Assembly (NCBI GenBank): GCA_036768485.1
Contig: JAVLUZ010000004.1
Location: 372,001 to 436,000 of the forward strand
Source: Mermis nigrescens
Taxonomy: Eukaryota > Nematoda > Enoplea > Mermithida > Mermithidae
Direction: 5' to 3'
Length of the DNA stretch: 64,000 nucleotides
A model generated the notes under the pieces. It saw only the letters and a list, made by a program, of their open reading frames with translations, searched no databases and had not been told where the DNA came from. Shown here in pieces: positions 11,636-64,000 of the stretch (its first letter is position 1; every line of letters begins with the position of its first letter). A program made the translations under genes and the position numbers.

Positions 11636-12277
11636 CCATAGGTGGGCCTGGGCAGCACCAAAATTCCGGGCTGGGGGTACAAGGTTTTTCAATGGTAAAA
11701 AAATTGACTAAAAATGGTCTTAAAAATGGTCGTATGGCGGAAAAAGACCTTTTTTAGGCGTTACTCATCGAGCACTATCCAATGGCATCAAAAAATCGCT
11801 GAAAAACCGAAAAATTTCAAAAATTGAATTCTGGGGGTTATTTCAACTTCTGGGGGGTGCATACCATCCGTGGGCAGCAAGAAAATTCTAGGGGGTGCAT
11901 GATTTTTCACAGGTCAATAAATGGTCTTAAAAATGGTATGCAAAGGTGGGCAGCACCGAAATTCCGGGGGTGGAAAATTTTTTTACTGTCAAAAAGTGGT
12001 CTTAAAAGTGGTTGTATGGCGAAAAAACACCATTTCTCAACGTTCCTCATCGAGCATCAAAAAAATTGATAAAAATATAAAAAATAAAAAATAAAAAAAA
12101 ATAAAAAAAATGAAATAAAAATAAAACATCAAATCACCAGCATCAAATTCCTCATCAAACATCAAAAAATTGCGAAAAACCAAAGGAAATTTTAAAAATT
12201 GAATTGTGGGGGCATTTTGGTTTCTTGGGGGTGCATACCGCCAAACCTAACCCCCTCTCACGCCCAGGTGTGGCCAA
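11636..12277 (+). mobile_element. Cluster of three partial or nested family A MITEs
   Basis: GGGCAGC starts occur near 11650, 11874 and 11949, all in the same orientation, with one terminal CACGCCCAGGTGTGG near 12260-12274. An A-rich microsatellite-like run (ATAAAAA units) at 12065-12125 interrupts the last copy. Confidence 0.65.
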
Positions 12278-12918
12278 TATGTTCTTTTTAGTGTATATTA
12301 CGCATAATCATTTCGCTTGGGGCAAAATAGTTCGTGGTGTGTGTGAATGCGATTCAAACCCGAAATATGCTTTTTGACGTCATCATTCCCCTTGTGTACT
12401 GTACATTGCTGTATGTAGGTACCTACTGTATAAAACATCTACCCACGTACTGTATGAGCGTTACTGAATGTGGTATGCGTATCCTTATCTATCACTTTAC
12501 CTTGCTTGCATTATTCGAATTCTAGTCTGTTTCACATATGATTGAGCATAAATTTCAAGAATTTTTGACGACAGTATGCCGACAGATTACGATAAATATA
12601 TGTATATCAGATTAATGCTATAATCTCAATCACTCAATTATATGTCGGAAATAGTTTTTTAAGACTTATGACCGAACTTTTGTGAAACATACTATCGGTA
12701 GGTACCTAATTGTGGATTATTTTTGTGCTGTGTGCTTTAATAAAGTGAAATAAGGAATAATAGTGCCTTAATGAAATCAACTACCACATGGATAATGAGT
12801 TCGATCTGTTGCGCTTCAAAATTTATTCTATATGTAGTCTCAATTAATTTAGGCTTTCCCTGGGAATTTGAATTGAATATAAAATTGTTTCAAAGGCTAT
12901 TTAAGCAGGAGTGATCCT
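12278..12918. other. Plain AT-rich intergenic DNA
   Basis: I see no gene, RNA or recognisable element between the family A copies here. Confidence 0.4.
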
Positions 12919-13143
12919 CGCACCTGGGCGTGGGTGTATGCACCCCGCGAAACCAAAATACCCCCCCCCAAATTAATTTTTGAAAATTTTTTCTGTTTTT
13001 TCGCAATCTTTTGATGCCAATGGATAGTGCTCAATGAGCAACGTTGAAAAATGGTGTGTTTTCGTCATACCACCATCTTTAAGGCCATTTTTTGACTTGA
13101 AAAATCTTGCACCTCCCCAGAATTTTCTTGCTGCCCTTATATG
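12919..13143 (-). mobile_element. Family A MITE
   Basis: It runs from CGCACCTGGGCG to CTGCCCTTATATG and is slightly short. The duplication is not clear. Confidence 0.7.
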
Positions 13144-13316
13144 ATGGCACTCCTCAGGATGCAAACATTAGCTTTTATGTGTATTATTTACCTGTGCGGT
13201 ATAAAGGAATCATAAAATGAGTGAGTATTGGTGAAAACGCTTATTGAGCTGAACTAATTTTTCTCGATGATTTGAAAGTGACGAATGTCGAACTTGGTTT
13301 TTTTAAGCATATATGT

Positions 13317-14160
13317 ATACAGGGTGGCCTATAAAAAGCTACATTCCGATTTGACAGGTATAACTTCAGCTCATGCCAACTTGAAACTTTCAAACTGGCT
13401 GCATTCGATAGATAATGTGTAAAAAATTTTGGCCAAGTTACAGTGCTTGGTCCTTCCATCAGTTGCACCCTCTTTTAATGATATACTGAAATTTTTGCAC
13501 TCGGTAGGACGCACTTCTATTCTTGAGATTTAAAAATGTGTTAATCAATTTTTGTGACTGGACACATTGTCAAAAATGCCAAAAAAAGGATAACAACATA
13601 CACAGTAATGTAATACAATGCAGAAACCCTGGGGTTTAAGCATCGAGTGTAAACAAATTGCACAAATTGCAGTATTGTAGGTACCTACCGCTGAAAGCTG
13701 GTCAAAATATTTAACCTTGATCACATAAAGACATGTTTACTTATCTAATGCAGCTGCTCCTAAAATTTTATTTTCACATCAGCCGAGGTTATGACGTAAT
13801 ATATATATTACTTATCACGAAAACGATGCATCAGAGTAATCAGGGTGGCCCATTGAAAAGGCTACATTTTTTAATACGTCATAACTTCGGCTGACGTGAA
13901 AATTGAATTTTAAGAGACCAGCTGCATTAGATAGGTAAACGTGTCTTTATTTGATCAACGTTTGAAATTTTGGTCAGCTTTCAGCGATACCTGCAATACG
14001 GCAATTCGTTTACACCTCACACCTCATCGTTTAAACCCAAGGGTTTCTGCATTGTATTACATTACTGCGCATGTTGTCCTTTTTTGACATTTTTGGCAAA
14101 ATATCAAGTCACAAAAATTTACTACTACATTTTTAAATCTTCAGATATATAGGTACTCAT
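13317..14160. repeat. Composite CAGGGTGGC repeat with long inverted arms
   Basis: CAGGGTGGCC occurs as direct copies at about 13320 and 13841. Arms at about 13549-13800 and 13880-14125 are inverted copies of each other (for example GGGTTTCTGCATTGTATTAC against its complement near 13612). A diverged relative lies at 56.1-57.0 kb. I cannot assign it to a superfamily. Confidence 0.6.
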
Positions 14161-14310
14161 CCTAAGGAGTGCAAGATTTTCAGGATATCGTCAGAAGTGG
14201 GTGCAAATTGATGGCAGGACCAATGACGCTATCGACGTTTGAGAAATATTAAAGTCCCAATGTATATAGGTGTACATGAAAGGGCTTACATGGGCGTGAT
14301 GAGGCTGGAC

Positions 14311-14548
14311 CATAGTTGGGCGGCACCGAAGTTCCGGGGGTGCAAGATTTTCCGAAGGTAAAAAATGGCCCTAAAAATATTGGTATGGTTAAAAAAACCA
14401 TTTTTCAACGTCTCTCATCAAGTACTATCCATTGGCATAAAAAATTGCGGAAAAAAACGAAGAAAAAATTATAAAGTATTGAAGTGGGGGTATTTTGATT
14501 TCTGGGGGGGGTATTCGTCCTTGTGGGTGTTGCATACCCCCACGTGTG
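14311..14548 (+). mobile_element. Family A MITE
   Basis: Perfect duplication GGCTGGAC. Confidence 0.85.
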
Positions 14549-14967
14549 GGCTGGACCCCCAAAACCCCAAAAATTGTCTATTTTGCCTCTTTGGACCCCC
14601 TGAATTTGTCTGTTTTAAAACGTCTAAAATTTAATTCGTATCCTTATATTCCAGAATTCGGGTACTGCCTGAGGTCCCCACATATCTTGGAGGTCTAGAC
14701 CACAGATGCACATAGCGTAACTGATACTGGGGTTCAAAAGCTCAGTTTTTGGGCCGAAAATGACCTCAAAAACTGGTACGAGCGCAATCTTTCAATTCTG
14801 AGTCTAGAGCCCCAAACCCACCTACCCTCACGCGCATTTCTGGCCTGGTACTCCCAAAAACAAATACGTATTTAGATTTGATCCTCCTCATTTTTGACAT
14901 AATCTAGTCTTCTTCCGGGCATTTTTGATTGTTTTTTTGCGCTTTAGAAAACATTGAAGGTCATCTA

Positions 14968-15181
14968 CACACATGGACATGGGGTATGCCCCAGAAAGGC
15001 CACAATCCCCCAGAACTCAAATTTTTGATTTTTGTTCACAATTTTCTGGTGCCAATGGATAGTGCTCGATGAGAAACGTTGAAAAATGGGTTTTTTCGTC
15101 ATATCAACATTTTAAGACCATTTTTTGACTGTTTAAAAATTGCCCCACCTACCCCCAGAATTTTTGTGCTGCCTATGTATG
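14968..15181 (-). mobile_element. Family A MITE
   Basis: Flanks GTCATCTA and ATCATCTA match at 7 of 8 bases. Confidence 0.8.
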
Positions 15182-15260
15182 ATCATCTACCTCCCGCCCT
15201 ACTTGTTATCTGTCAAATGTCCGGCCCTGTCCGTTCCCAAGCATACACGTGTTGCGTGCA

Positions 15261-15505
15261 CACACCTGGGCGTGGAGGGGGGTGCGGGTATACACCCCTC
15301 CCCGAGGAACCAAAATACCCCCCCCAGAATTCAATTCTTTGAATTTTTTTTTGTTTTTTCGCAATTTTTTGATGCCAATGGATAGTGCTCGAAGAGAAAC
15401 ATCGAAAATTGATGTTTTTCGCCATAACACCATTTTGAGGCCATTTTTTGACCTTCGAAAAATCTTGCACCCCCCCCCCCAGAATTTTCTTGCTGCCCAC
15501 GTACG
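15261..15505 (-). mobile_element. Family A MITE
   Basis: CACACCTGGGCG to CCCACGTACG. The flank resemblance is GTTGCGTG against GTTGCGCA. Confidence 0.75.
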
Positions 15506-15781
15506 GTTGCGCAGTGCAGAACACCGACGAATGAACTATCCTGCTTATCTGGCTTTTATTTTCTCAAAAATTTTAATACAATCTACTTAACGGAAAATGA
15601 ACAAGCGAATTCATGGGATAAAAGCTATCAACAAAATAAAAATTTGATTTAATAATAGCGGACGAAAACCGGAAAACGAGCCAAAAATCACGAAACATCG
15701 AAGAATACTCATTCTGGAGGCTTTCGTGGGTCAAAAAATGTCAAAAATTCAAGCTCAGGTCATGTGAAAAATAATGGTGAC

Positions 15782-16050
15782 CACACATGGGCGTGGGAGG
15801 AAGGTTATGGGGAATGCACTCTCCGCAGTTGAAATACCCCCCCCCCTAGAAATCAAAATACCATCCCAGAATTCAATTTTTAAATTTTTTTTGCTTTTCT
15901 AGCGATTTTTTGATGCCATTGGATAGTGCTCGATGACAAACGTCGAAAAATGGTGTTTTTTCGCCATACAACCACTTTTAAGACTATTTTTTTACCTTTG
16001 AAAATTTTTTCAACCCCCCCCCCCCAGAATTTTGGTGCTGCCAACATATG
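15782..16050 (-). mobile_element. Family A MITE
   Basis: Perfect duplication ATGGTGAC. Confidence 0.88.
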
Positions 16051-16379
16051 ATGGTGACCCAAATCTCTGCTTGAGAGCTTCCAAACCTCAGGGGTGGGGT
16101 CTGGAATTTTTCAAAAGGGTTAAAGAAATTAAAACTAGCCTAAACAAAATTAAAATTTGAAAAAATCTAATTCTAGGTTCTTTTCGGGGGTCAGACAAGA
16201 GACTTCCTCCGCAGTCCGCACCCACATACTCGAACATATGGCGCGAGCTACTCCTTACAGATTCGTACGAGTTTGATTTTTTTAAATTTTTTTCAGTTTT
16301 TTTAACATTTTTTGAGCTTTTTTAATTCGTAAAAATTGACTAGAACCCGTAACTTGGCAAAATTAAGGCTCTACCCGCC

Positions 16380-17505
16380 CCGCCCTGTAAATACGGAACG
16401 GAAGATCCGAAATTACAATATAAAGGGATAAAAAATTGAATGAAATATTTGAAATCGAAGAAATAAATTAGATGGGGCGATAAAATGGGCACGATAAAAG
16501 CGCGTGTGCGCAAATGAAGAAAAAGCAGTGTAAACCAACAAAAACGCAGAGTACAAAAGTGCGCCTAGCATTTGTCAAAAATATGATAAAAAATGGTGCC
16601 TATATATTCAAAAAATTTAAATCATTGAACACTCCATTTTGGCAAGTTGCCAAATTTATTCAGCATAGTGTGAAAGCAAAGTGAGTGTTCCGAATTTATG
16701 ATTTTCTCGAGGTGCAAAGCTACAGTAAGCTTAGACACGTTTCTCGTACAAATCGGAAAAAGCACACAAATGTTGGTCGCAACAAATATCACAATCTTCA
16801 TCGTGTCGCAGTTTAAACAGGTCGTTCACACATCGAAGTACGAAAATGAAAAATTATAGACGAGTGTAAAGCGTGAGAATGAAAAATTGTAAACAAAGCG
16901 TCATATCTTGCGAAATTATTAGTGGTTGGGCGAAAAGAATGCTGTAGACGCTCACATGCTACAAACACAATAACAAACTACATTAAATTCCTAGCCAAAA
17001 AATCTATAAGGGCAGGAGTAAGAAAACAAGTAAAAAAAGTTCCAGAGGGTAAATGCGCAGTGGTTCCAGGGATTAAAAATAAATAAGCGATTTCAACAGT
17101 CATTTGATGCCTTCTACGTGCAAGCATCTACAGTAATACTTAAAATATAAATCGGTCGTTACACACGTGACAGTGTAAACTGACTTAGAGTGAGTCCGTT
17201 TGAAACAGAGAATAATTGACTTTACACCATGACAGAGGTGTATTTACATAAAACGTACGATGTACAAATGTATAAAAAATAACGCGCCAGCGTAAATTCT
17301 GAAGATGTAAAGCGATCAACTGAAACATTAATTGCAAACCAAAAATTTACGATAGCGGATCAAAGAGAAAAACAAATGTAAACAACATTTAAACCTGTTA
17401 ACACCACATAAGGCATTCGAGATTGTAAACAGCATAGTCGACTGGCGAAATGCTACTTTACACGCAGGTGGTGTAAAACGAATAAATGCTTTTTTTGCCA
17501 TAAGG
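16380..17505. other. GTGTAAA-word-rich sequence 3' of EVI5 stop
   Basis: This region has no MITE. It holds many GTGTAAA/TGTAAAC words (for example near 16530, 16863, 17179, 17400, 17470). Read on the - strand it would be the EVI5 3' UTR. The nearest - strand AATAAA is near 16654, so the polyadenylation site is uncertain. Confidence 0.35.
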
Positions 17506-59814
<42,309 letters not shown>

Positions 59815-59870
59815 CTATATGCCTACAATAACGTCCATAGGTACATATCACATCGAACCAGCCATGCACG

Positions 59871-60375
59871 CATACGTGTAACAGCTCGAAATTTGGGGGT
59901 CCCGGCCATAGGTGGGCGGCACCAAAGTTCTGGGGGGAGTGCAAGATTTTTCAAAGGTCAGAAAAGTGGCCTTCAAAGCGGCGGTACGGCTGAAAAAACA
60001 CCAATTTTTCAAACGTTTCTCATCGAGCACTATCCATTGGCATCAAAAAAAATTGCGGAAAAAAAAACGAGAAAAAATTCCAAAAATTGAAATCTTGGGG
60101 GGTATTTTGATTTCTGGGGGGTATTTTGGTTTCTCGGGGGGTGCATACCTCCCCAACCTCCACGCCCAGGTATGGTCCCGGCCAATTCTAGGGGGGGGGG
60201 TAGGATGGCCTCCAATGCTTGGCCAAAAACGACCAGAAAACGCCCAAAAACGGCCGAAAAATTCGATTTTTCCCAAAAATCGGGTGGGGGTTAAAACTGA
60301 CTTTGGGGAAAGGAGGGCGGGGAGACGACTGACTCTGAGTGAAGGGATCCCCCATCCATCCTGTTACATGTACGC
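59871..60375 (+). repeat. Family H element split by a family A MITE
   Basis: CATACGTGTAACAGCTCGAAATTTGG up to GTCCCGGC, interrupted, then resumes GTCCCGGCCAATTCTAGGGG to ATCCTGTTACATGTACG. Confidence 0.7.
59907..60174 (+). mobile_element. Family A MITE inside a family H element
   Basis: Perfect duplication GTCCCGGC (59899-59906, 60175-60182). It starts 93 bp upstream of exon w1 in transcript sense. Confidence 0.9.
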
Positions 60376-60379
60376 AGGG

Positions 60380-61630
60380 AGCTGGCTTCCTCCTGACTCC
60401 AGAATGGAAAAATCAGAATGCCTTTTGGGGAAAATGGGACAAATTGGAGGACAAAAATTAATGAAAATTTAGAATTCTCTTCAAATGAGCTTGAAAACGA
60501 GAAGAAACTGTGGAATAACGTAGTTTTAACGAGATTTTAGTATTTGCGCCAGTCAATAAGGTCATTTTGACACGGAACAACTCAATCTTTGACCCCCCGG
60601 GACGGGTTGACCCTCCTGCCCCAGATCGACATTGCTGTACGTCTATGTATGCAGACACGTACCTCTGGGGGATGGAAGGTTCGGACCCCCAAAAATTCAG
60701 AAAATCGGAAAACAGGACTGCTAAACAATATTTGTGCTATTTTTGGCCTTTTTTAAGTTAAGTCCCCCAAAAAATTGATGTTGGTCCCCCAAAATAGGAC
60801 GGCCAGCTACGTGCCTGTATGTGTATGCATTGAACTACAGGCACCACGCACATGGGCAAGGAATCTGAGGATCCTGATAAACTCCTCCCGGAATCGAACA
60901 ACTCCCAGAATTATATTTAGTTTTTTTAAGCGATTTTCCGATGTTCATCGACAGAGCTCAATCAGATAGTAAAAAATGGTATACACTGCCATTTTATAGC
61001 CGCGAAAGTAAGTCCAGCTCCTTATATTTAAAATCTTCCTCATTTCGACGTTCTTTAACTCTATTTCTTTTTTTGAATTTGATAATTTTAGGTAGATTTA
61101 ATAAGATCCGAATCAACAAAACCATTCAATTTTAGAAAATTACGCCCTTCTTCGGATTAATTATGAGAAGAAATCAATTAATTGCACAGCAGTTGAAGGA
61201 ACGAAAAATGATAAAAGCGACCGCAATTCGCATAATAGCGAATCACGTGACAGTTGCAGGAAATGCACGTGCACGGGCGAATGCGTTGACTTATTATTAG
61301 GCGCTCAAACCTGCAGGGGTAATGTTTGCTGTTATAGTAAACACAAAGCAACCAAACGCATCAACGGTAAGAGACACGGGAAATTTTTCGCGATAATTTA
61401 TTAAAATAGCTAACATTTCCAGGCTTTTATCCAAAAAAGTTTCTGTAAATGGTCTTAACGACCAAAATATTGCGCCGCACCAAAAAAACTAATTACTACA
61501 CTACTTGATAATCGTGGCAGTTGAGAAACTTATTCTGTTCTATAGGCTAATTAAAACGTTAACATTTACAGGTTTAAGCCTGAATACAAAATTTCGCGCC
61601 GAATATGTTACAAATCAATAGTAAACAGGA
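60380..61630. other. EVI5 intron upstream of exon w1, little structure
   Basis: Some repeat-like CCCCC/GGGGG pieces (60590-60800) and then plain AT-rich DNA. I searched the - strand for the preceding TBC exon and did not find it. Confidence 0.4.
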
Positions 61631-61632
61631 TC

Positions 61633-62439
61633 GGATTTACGAAGGGGGAGCGGGTGCAGCCGCCCTCCCATTGGCCAAAAATAGTTGATGAAATAAAAAA
61701 ATGGATGTTCAATTTGCAACGATTTTTACGTCAGCGACCACAATTTAATCAGCGTTGTTTTTGTACAAGGTCCATTTGTACATCACAAAGATGGTCCCTA
61801 AAAGTCTTTTAACATTTTGTGCACACAAATTTTTAGGTACGTATAATATGATACAGCGCATCTTAGTGGCAAAACAAACAACGACCTTCGGTAGTGTATT
61901 TTGGCCAATTTCTGATTCTGAGAGCAAAAATTGCATTTAATTCATCAAACGGCGCGAAGCGCCGAAAAAATTTGGCACTTTTCCTTACGAAACGCAATTT
62001 GTGACATTATAAAGATACATGGACACACAATTACTCCGCAAAGACCAAAAATCTTTTTTGCACATGTGCAAAGACACTTCCCAAAAGTCTTGTACATCGA
62101 AAAATCTTTACCGAATGCGTCAAATGCTACAAATGCAGGAAATCAAGTAGCAAATCAAGCTTCTAAACGTCCTTCCGCCTAAATTTCACGAATTTTTCCG
62201 ACGCTTCGCGCCAGATTTTCACTAGAGTCAAAGAAATTTAGTGATCTTTTTCGCACAAAATTGTTGAAAATTACAAGATTTGTAAAAAAAATATTGCGTC
62301 AGAAGGGATTTCCAAATAAAGGTGGACAATGCAAAACGCCGAAAAATGCTATTTCGCGCGTGAAGGGCGAATTTTCGGACCTATTTTTGGAAAAGTTAGC
62401 ATTGCCCCCCCCCTTCAGGAAAATCCTAGATCCGCCACT
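61633..62439. mobile_element. Probable larger family C element with a family D insertion
   Basis: The left end CAGGATCGGATTTACG and right end CTAGATCCGCCACTG resemble family C. A family D copy (about 61750-62115, TTTTTGTACAAGGTCC, CGGCGCGAAGCGCCG at 61951) sits inside. Duplication not found. Confidence 0.55.
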
Positions 62440-62739
62440 GGCGGCAATATCAGGATTTTGCGACGGGGGCGGATCCCAGATTTTCTATAATAGTGTGTCA
62501 AAATAGACGGAAAAGTACATTCTGTAAAGTAGGTTTTTTGAATCTTTTGATGGCAAAATAGTTTGTGATGCGAAAGTTTCGAAAATCTAACTTGGTTCCA
62601 AATTTTCCATACAACGCGTAAAATTACAAGCAAAACCAGCACAAAGCGCTGGGAACAATCGACAAACGCCGGTAAAGCTAAGATGTCATTTTTTACATTT
62701 GAGTGCACAACGAAACGTTTCAACACAACGTCCCTCAGC

Positions 62740-63379
62740 CATACGTGCACATAGGTTGTAAGGGGGTGTTTGCCCTTCCCCCCCGCTGAAGGGTCAGCTA
62801 GAGCAGTGGCGGATCCAGGATTTTCCTAAGGGGAGGGCGGTACCCCTAAGGGGGGGCGGTACCCATAAGGGGGGCGGTACTTCTAAGGGGGCGGGAACCC
62901 GACTTTGGGCGGAAAAATTAGCCGTTTTAACCCGAAAACAGCTAAAAATCGCTCAAAAATCCCAAATTTTGCGCACTATTTCGGGTTAACGGAGGGGGGC
63001 GGCCGCCCCCCTAAATCCGCCCCTGAGCCAGAGGTACCGTCCGGCGATTTTGAGCTGATAGAACATTTTTTTGCATCATTTCTAAGGTCGAGACTGGTGA
63101 GAATGTCGAAAATTTTCCACTTTCACGTACTTTTCTACCCAAACCGCTAAAAATTGATCAATTTCTATTTTTCAGTCTCAAAAGTGATATAATGATATAA
63201 AATGGACTAAAAATGCTTTAGAAATGCGAAATTAGCACAAAAAGATGTTTTATAGGCTATGTCGACCATTTTAGTCGTTAAAACAACAGCAAAATTCGTA
63301 AACGTTAAATTTACTGGTTTTGAATTTCCGAGATTTCACCCTCCCCTCCCCCCGCCGACCCTGACCTTGTGCAACTATG
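62740..63379 (+). mobile_element. Family F element split by a family C MITE
   Basis: CATACGTGCACATAGG ... CTGAAGGGTCAGCTAGAG, then the family C insertion, then AGCCAGAGGTACCGTCCGGCGATTTTGAG to CTTGTGCAACTATG. Confidence 0.75.
62804..63025 (+). mobile_element. Family C hAT-type MITE inside a family F element
   Basis: CAGTGGCGGATCCAGG to AATCCGCCCCTG, flanks AGCTAGAG and AGCCAGAG (7 of 8). The GGGGGGCGGTACCC unit is tandemly repeated about four times near the left end. Confidence 0.86.
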
Positions 63380-63384
63380 CGCAT

Positions 63385-64000
63385 AGCATCGGAATCTTGG
63401 TGGGGTTGAAATTTTAAAGTGCCTTTTCTATAGCCCAATAGCCGAGCGCTTTTGACAATGCTTTACCTTTCTAAAGTATAAAAACATGAAAAGTTCCAAA
63501 AAAACCGAACAAATTGAAGAAAACGTAGTCAAAAAAATAAGTTCCTGCCGCGAAGCACCGAAACTTGATATTTTTAAACGAAGAAATAGCAAAAACGTTT
63601 AAAACCGCACATTTTTTCATGAATTTTTCGGAAACTTCTGGAAAATTGCGAATGCTGCGGGTTGAAGAGTGAAAAAGATTCTGGGGGTGAAAACTTTGTG
63701 TGTGTATGGGGGTGAATTACCGCCAGTTTTTCCGCCAAAAAGACCAAAAAACGCCCTAAAACGGCCAAAAACGCAAGTTTTAGCCGAAAATCGAGGAGAA
63801 TTTTCTGCAGAAATTAAGGAAGAAATGAAGGCTAAAAACTAGATAAAAATTGAAAATTTTCTCCAGAAATGCTTCAAATCGATCATAAAGTGTGGAATAA
63901 CGTAGTTTTAACACTATTTTAGCAAACTTATACGATACCTACTAGCTTTAGAGATCATTTTGGACCGGAAAAGCTCAATCTTTGACCCATTCCCCCGGAT
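63385..64000 (-). repeat. Family G-like and family H-like pieces at the right edge
   Basis: CGGAATCTTGGTGGGGTTG and GCCGCGAAGCACCG (63548) match reversed family G; from about 63715 GGCCAAAAACGCAAG blocks match family H and run off the window. Confidence 0.5.

Noticed and set aside
15079..15590. Several overlapping open frames on both strands rich in Pro and Gly
   Set aside because: They lie inside family A MITEs and recur, with frame changes, at other copies.

Overview
This is a nuclear window from a eukaryote, most likely an invertebrate animal and plausibly an arthropod. The evidence is long AT-rich introns with GT/AG borders, two conserved metazoan genes cut into short exons, and a very heavy load of small DNA transposons. 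The species cannot be named from sequence alone. There is no sign of bacterial, organellar or viral gene organisation. Nearly every long reading frame outside the exons listed here is a chance frame inside repeats.

Two genes face each other tail to tail. On the + strand, 3321-11173 is a complete five-exon ALKBH3-type AlkB dioxygenase of 264 codons (Fe(II)/2-oxoglutarate-dependent repair of alkylated nucleic acid). On the - strand, 59814 down to 17506 holds thirteen exons of an EVI5-family Rab GTPase-activating protein. They cover the second half of the TBC domain, the long C-terminal coiled coil and a stop codon. The N-terminus lies beyond the right edge. All exon junctions were derived by hand from splice dinucleotides, reading-frame phase and family similarity, and the phases agree at every junction.

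Introns and intergenic DNA are mostly nested non-autonomous transposons. I use working labels. Family A is a roughly 210-285 bp hAT-type MITE with CATANNTGGGC-like ends and 8-bp target duplications, in more than 20 copies. Family B is a Tc1/mariner-like hairpin with CAGTGCTCGCC ends and TA duplications, in 7 copies. Family C is a hAT-type element with CAGTGGCGGAT / ATCCGCCCCTG ends. Family D is a 360-460 bp hAT-type element with CAGTGTTTTTT / ACCGTG ends and internal GTACAAAG words. Family E groups larger hAT-type elements with GC-rich or CCGGTT-rich subterminal arrays. Families F, G and H are further 8-bp-duplication elements of about 420, 420 and 200 bp. Families D, F and G and one E element carry a recurrent GGCGCGAAGCGCC-like palindrome.

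Layout: 1-3.3 kb, nested hAT element and the ALKBH3 upstream region; 3.3-11.2 kb, ALKBH3; 11.2-17.5 kb, MITE-rich convergent intergenic region; 17.5-59.8 kb, EVI5 exons with large introns, including a four-level nest at 28.6-31.0 kb with a broken hAT transposase, a diverged tandem array at 40.0-41.3 kb, a 57-bp-type tandem array at 57.7-58.2 kb and an AT microsatellite at 59.3 kb; 59.8-64 kb, intron of EVI5 with further repeats. I found no convincing new molecular system. The most informative features are the two genes, the nested-insertion chronology and the shared palindrome across MITE families.
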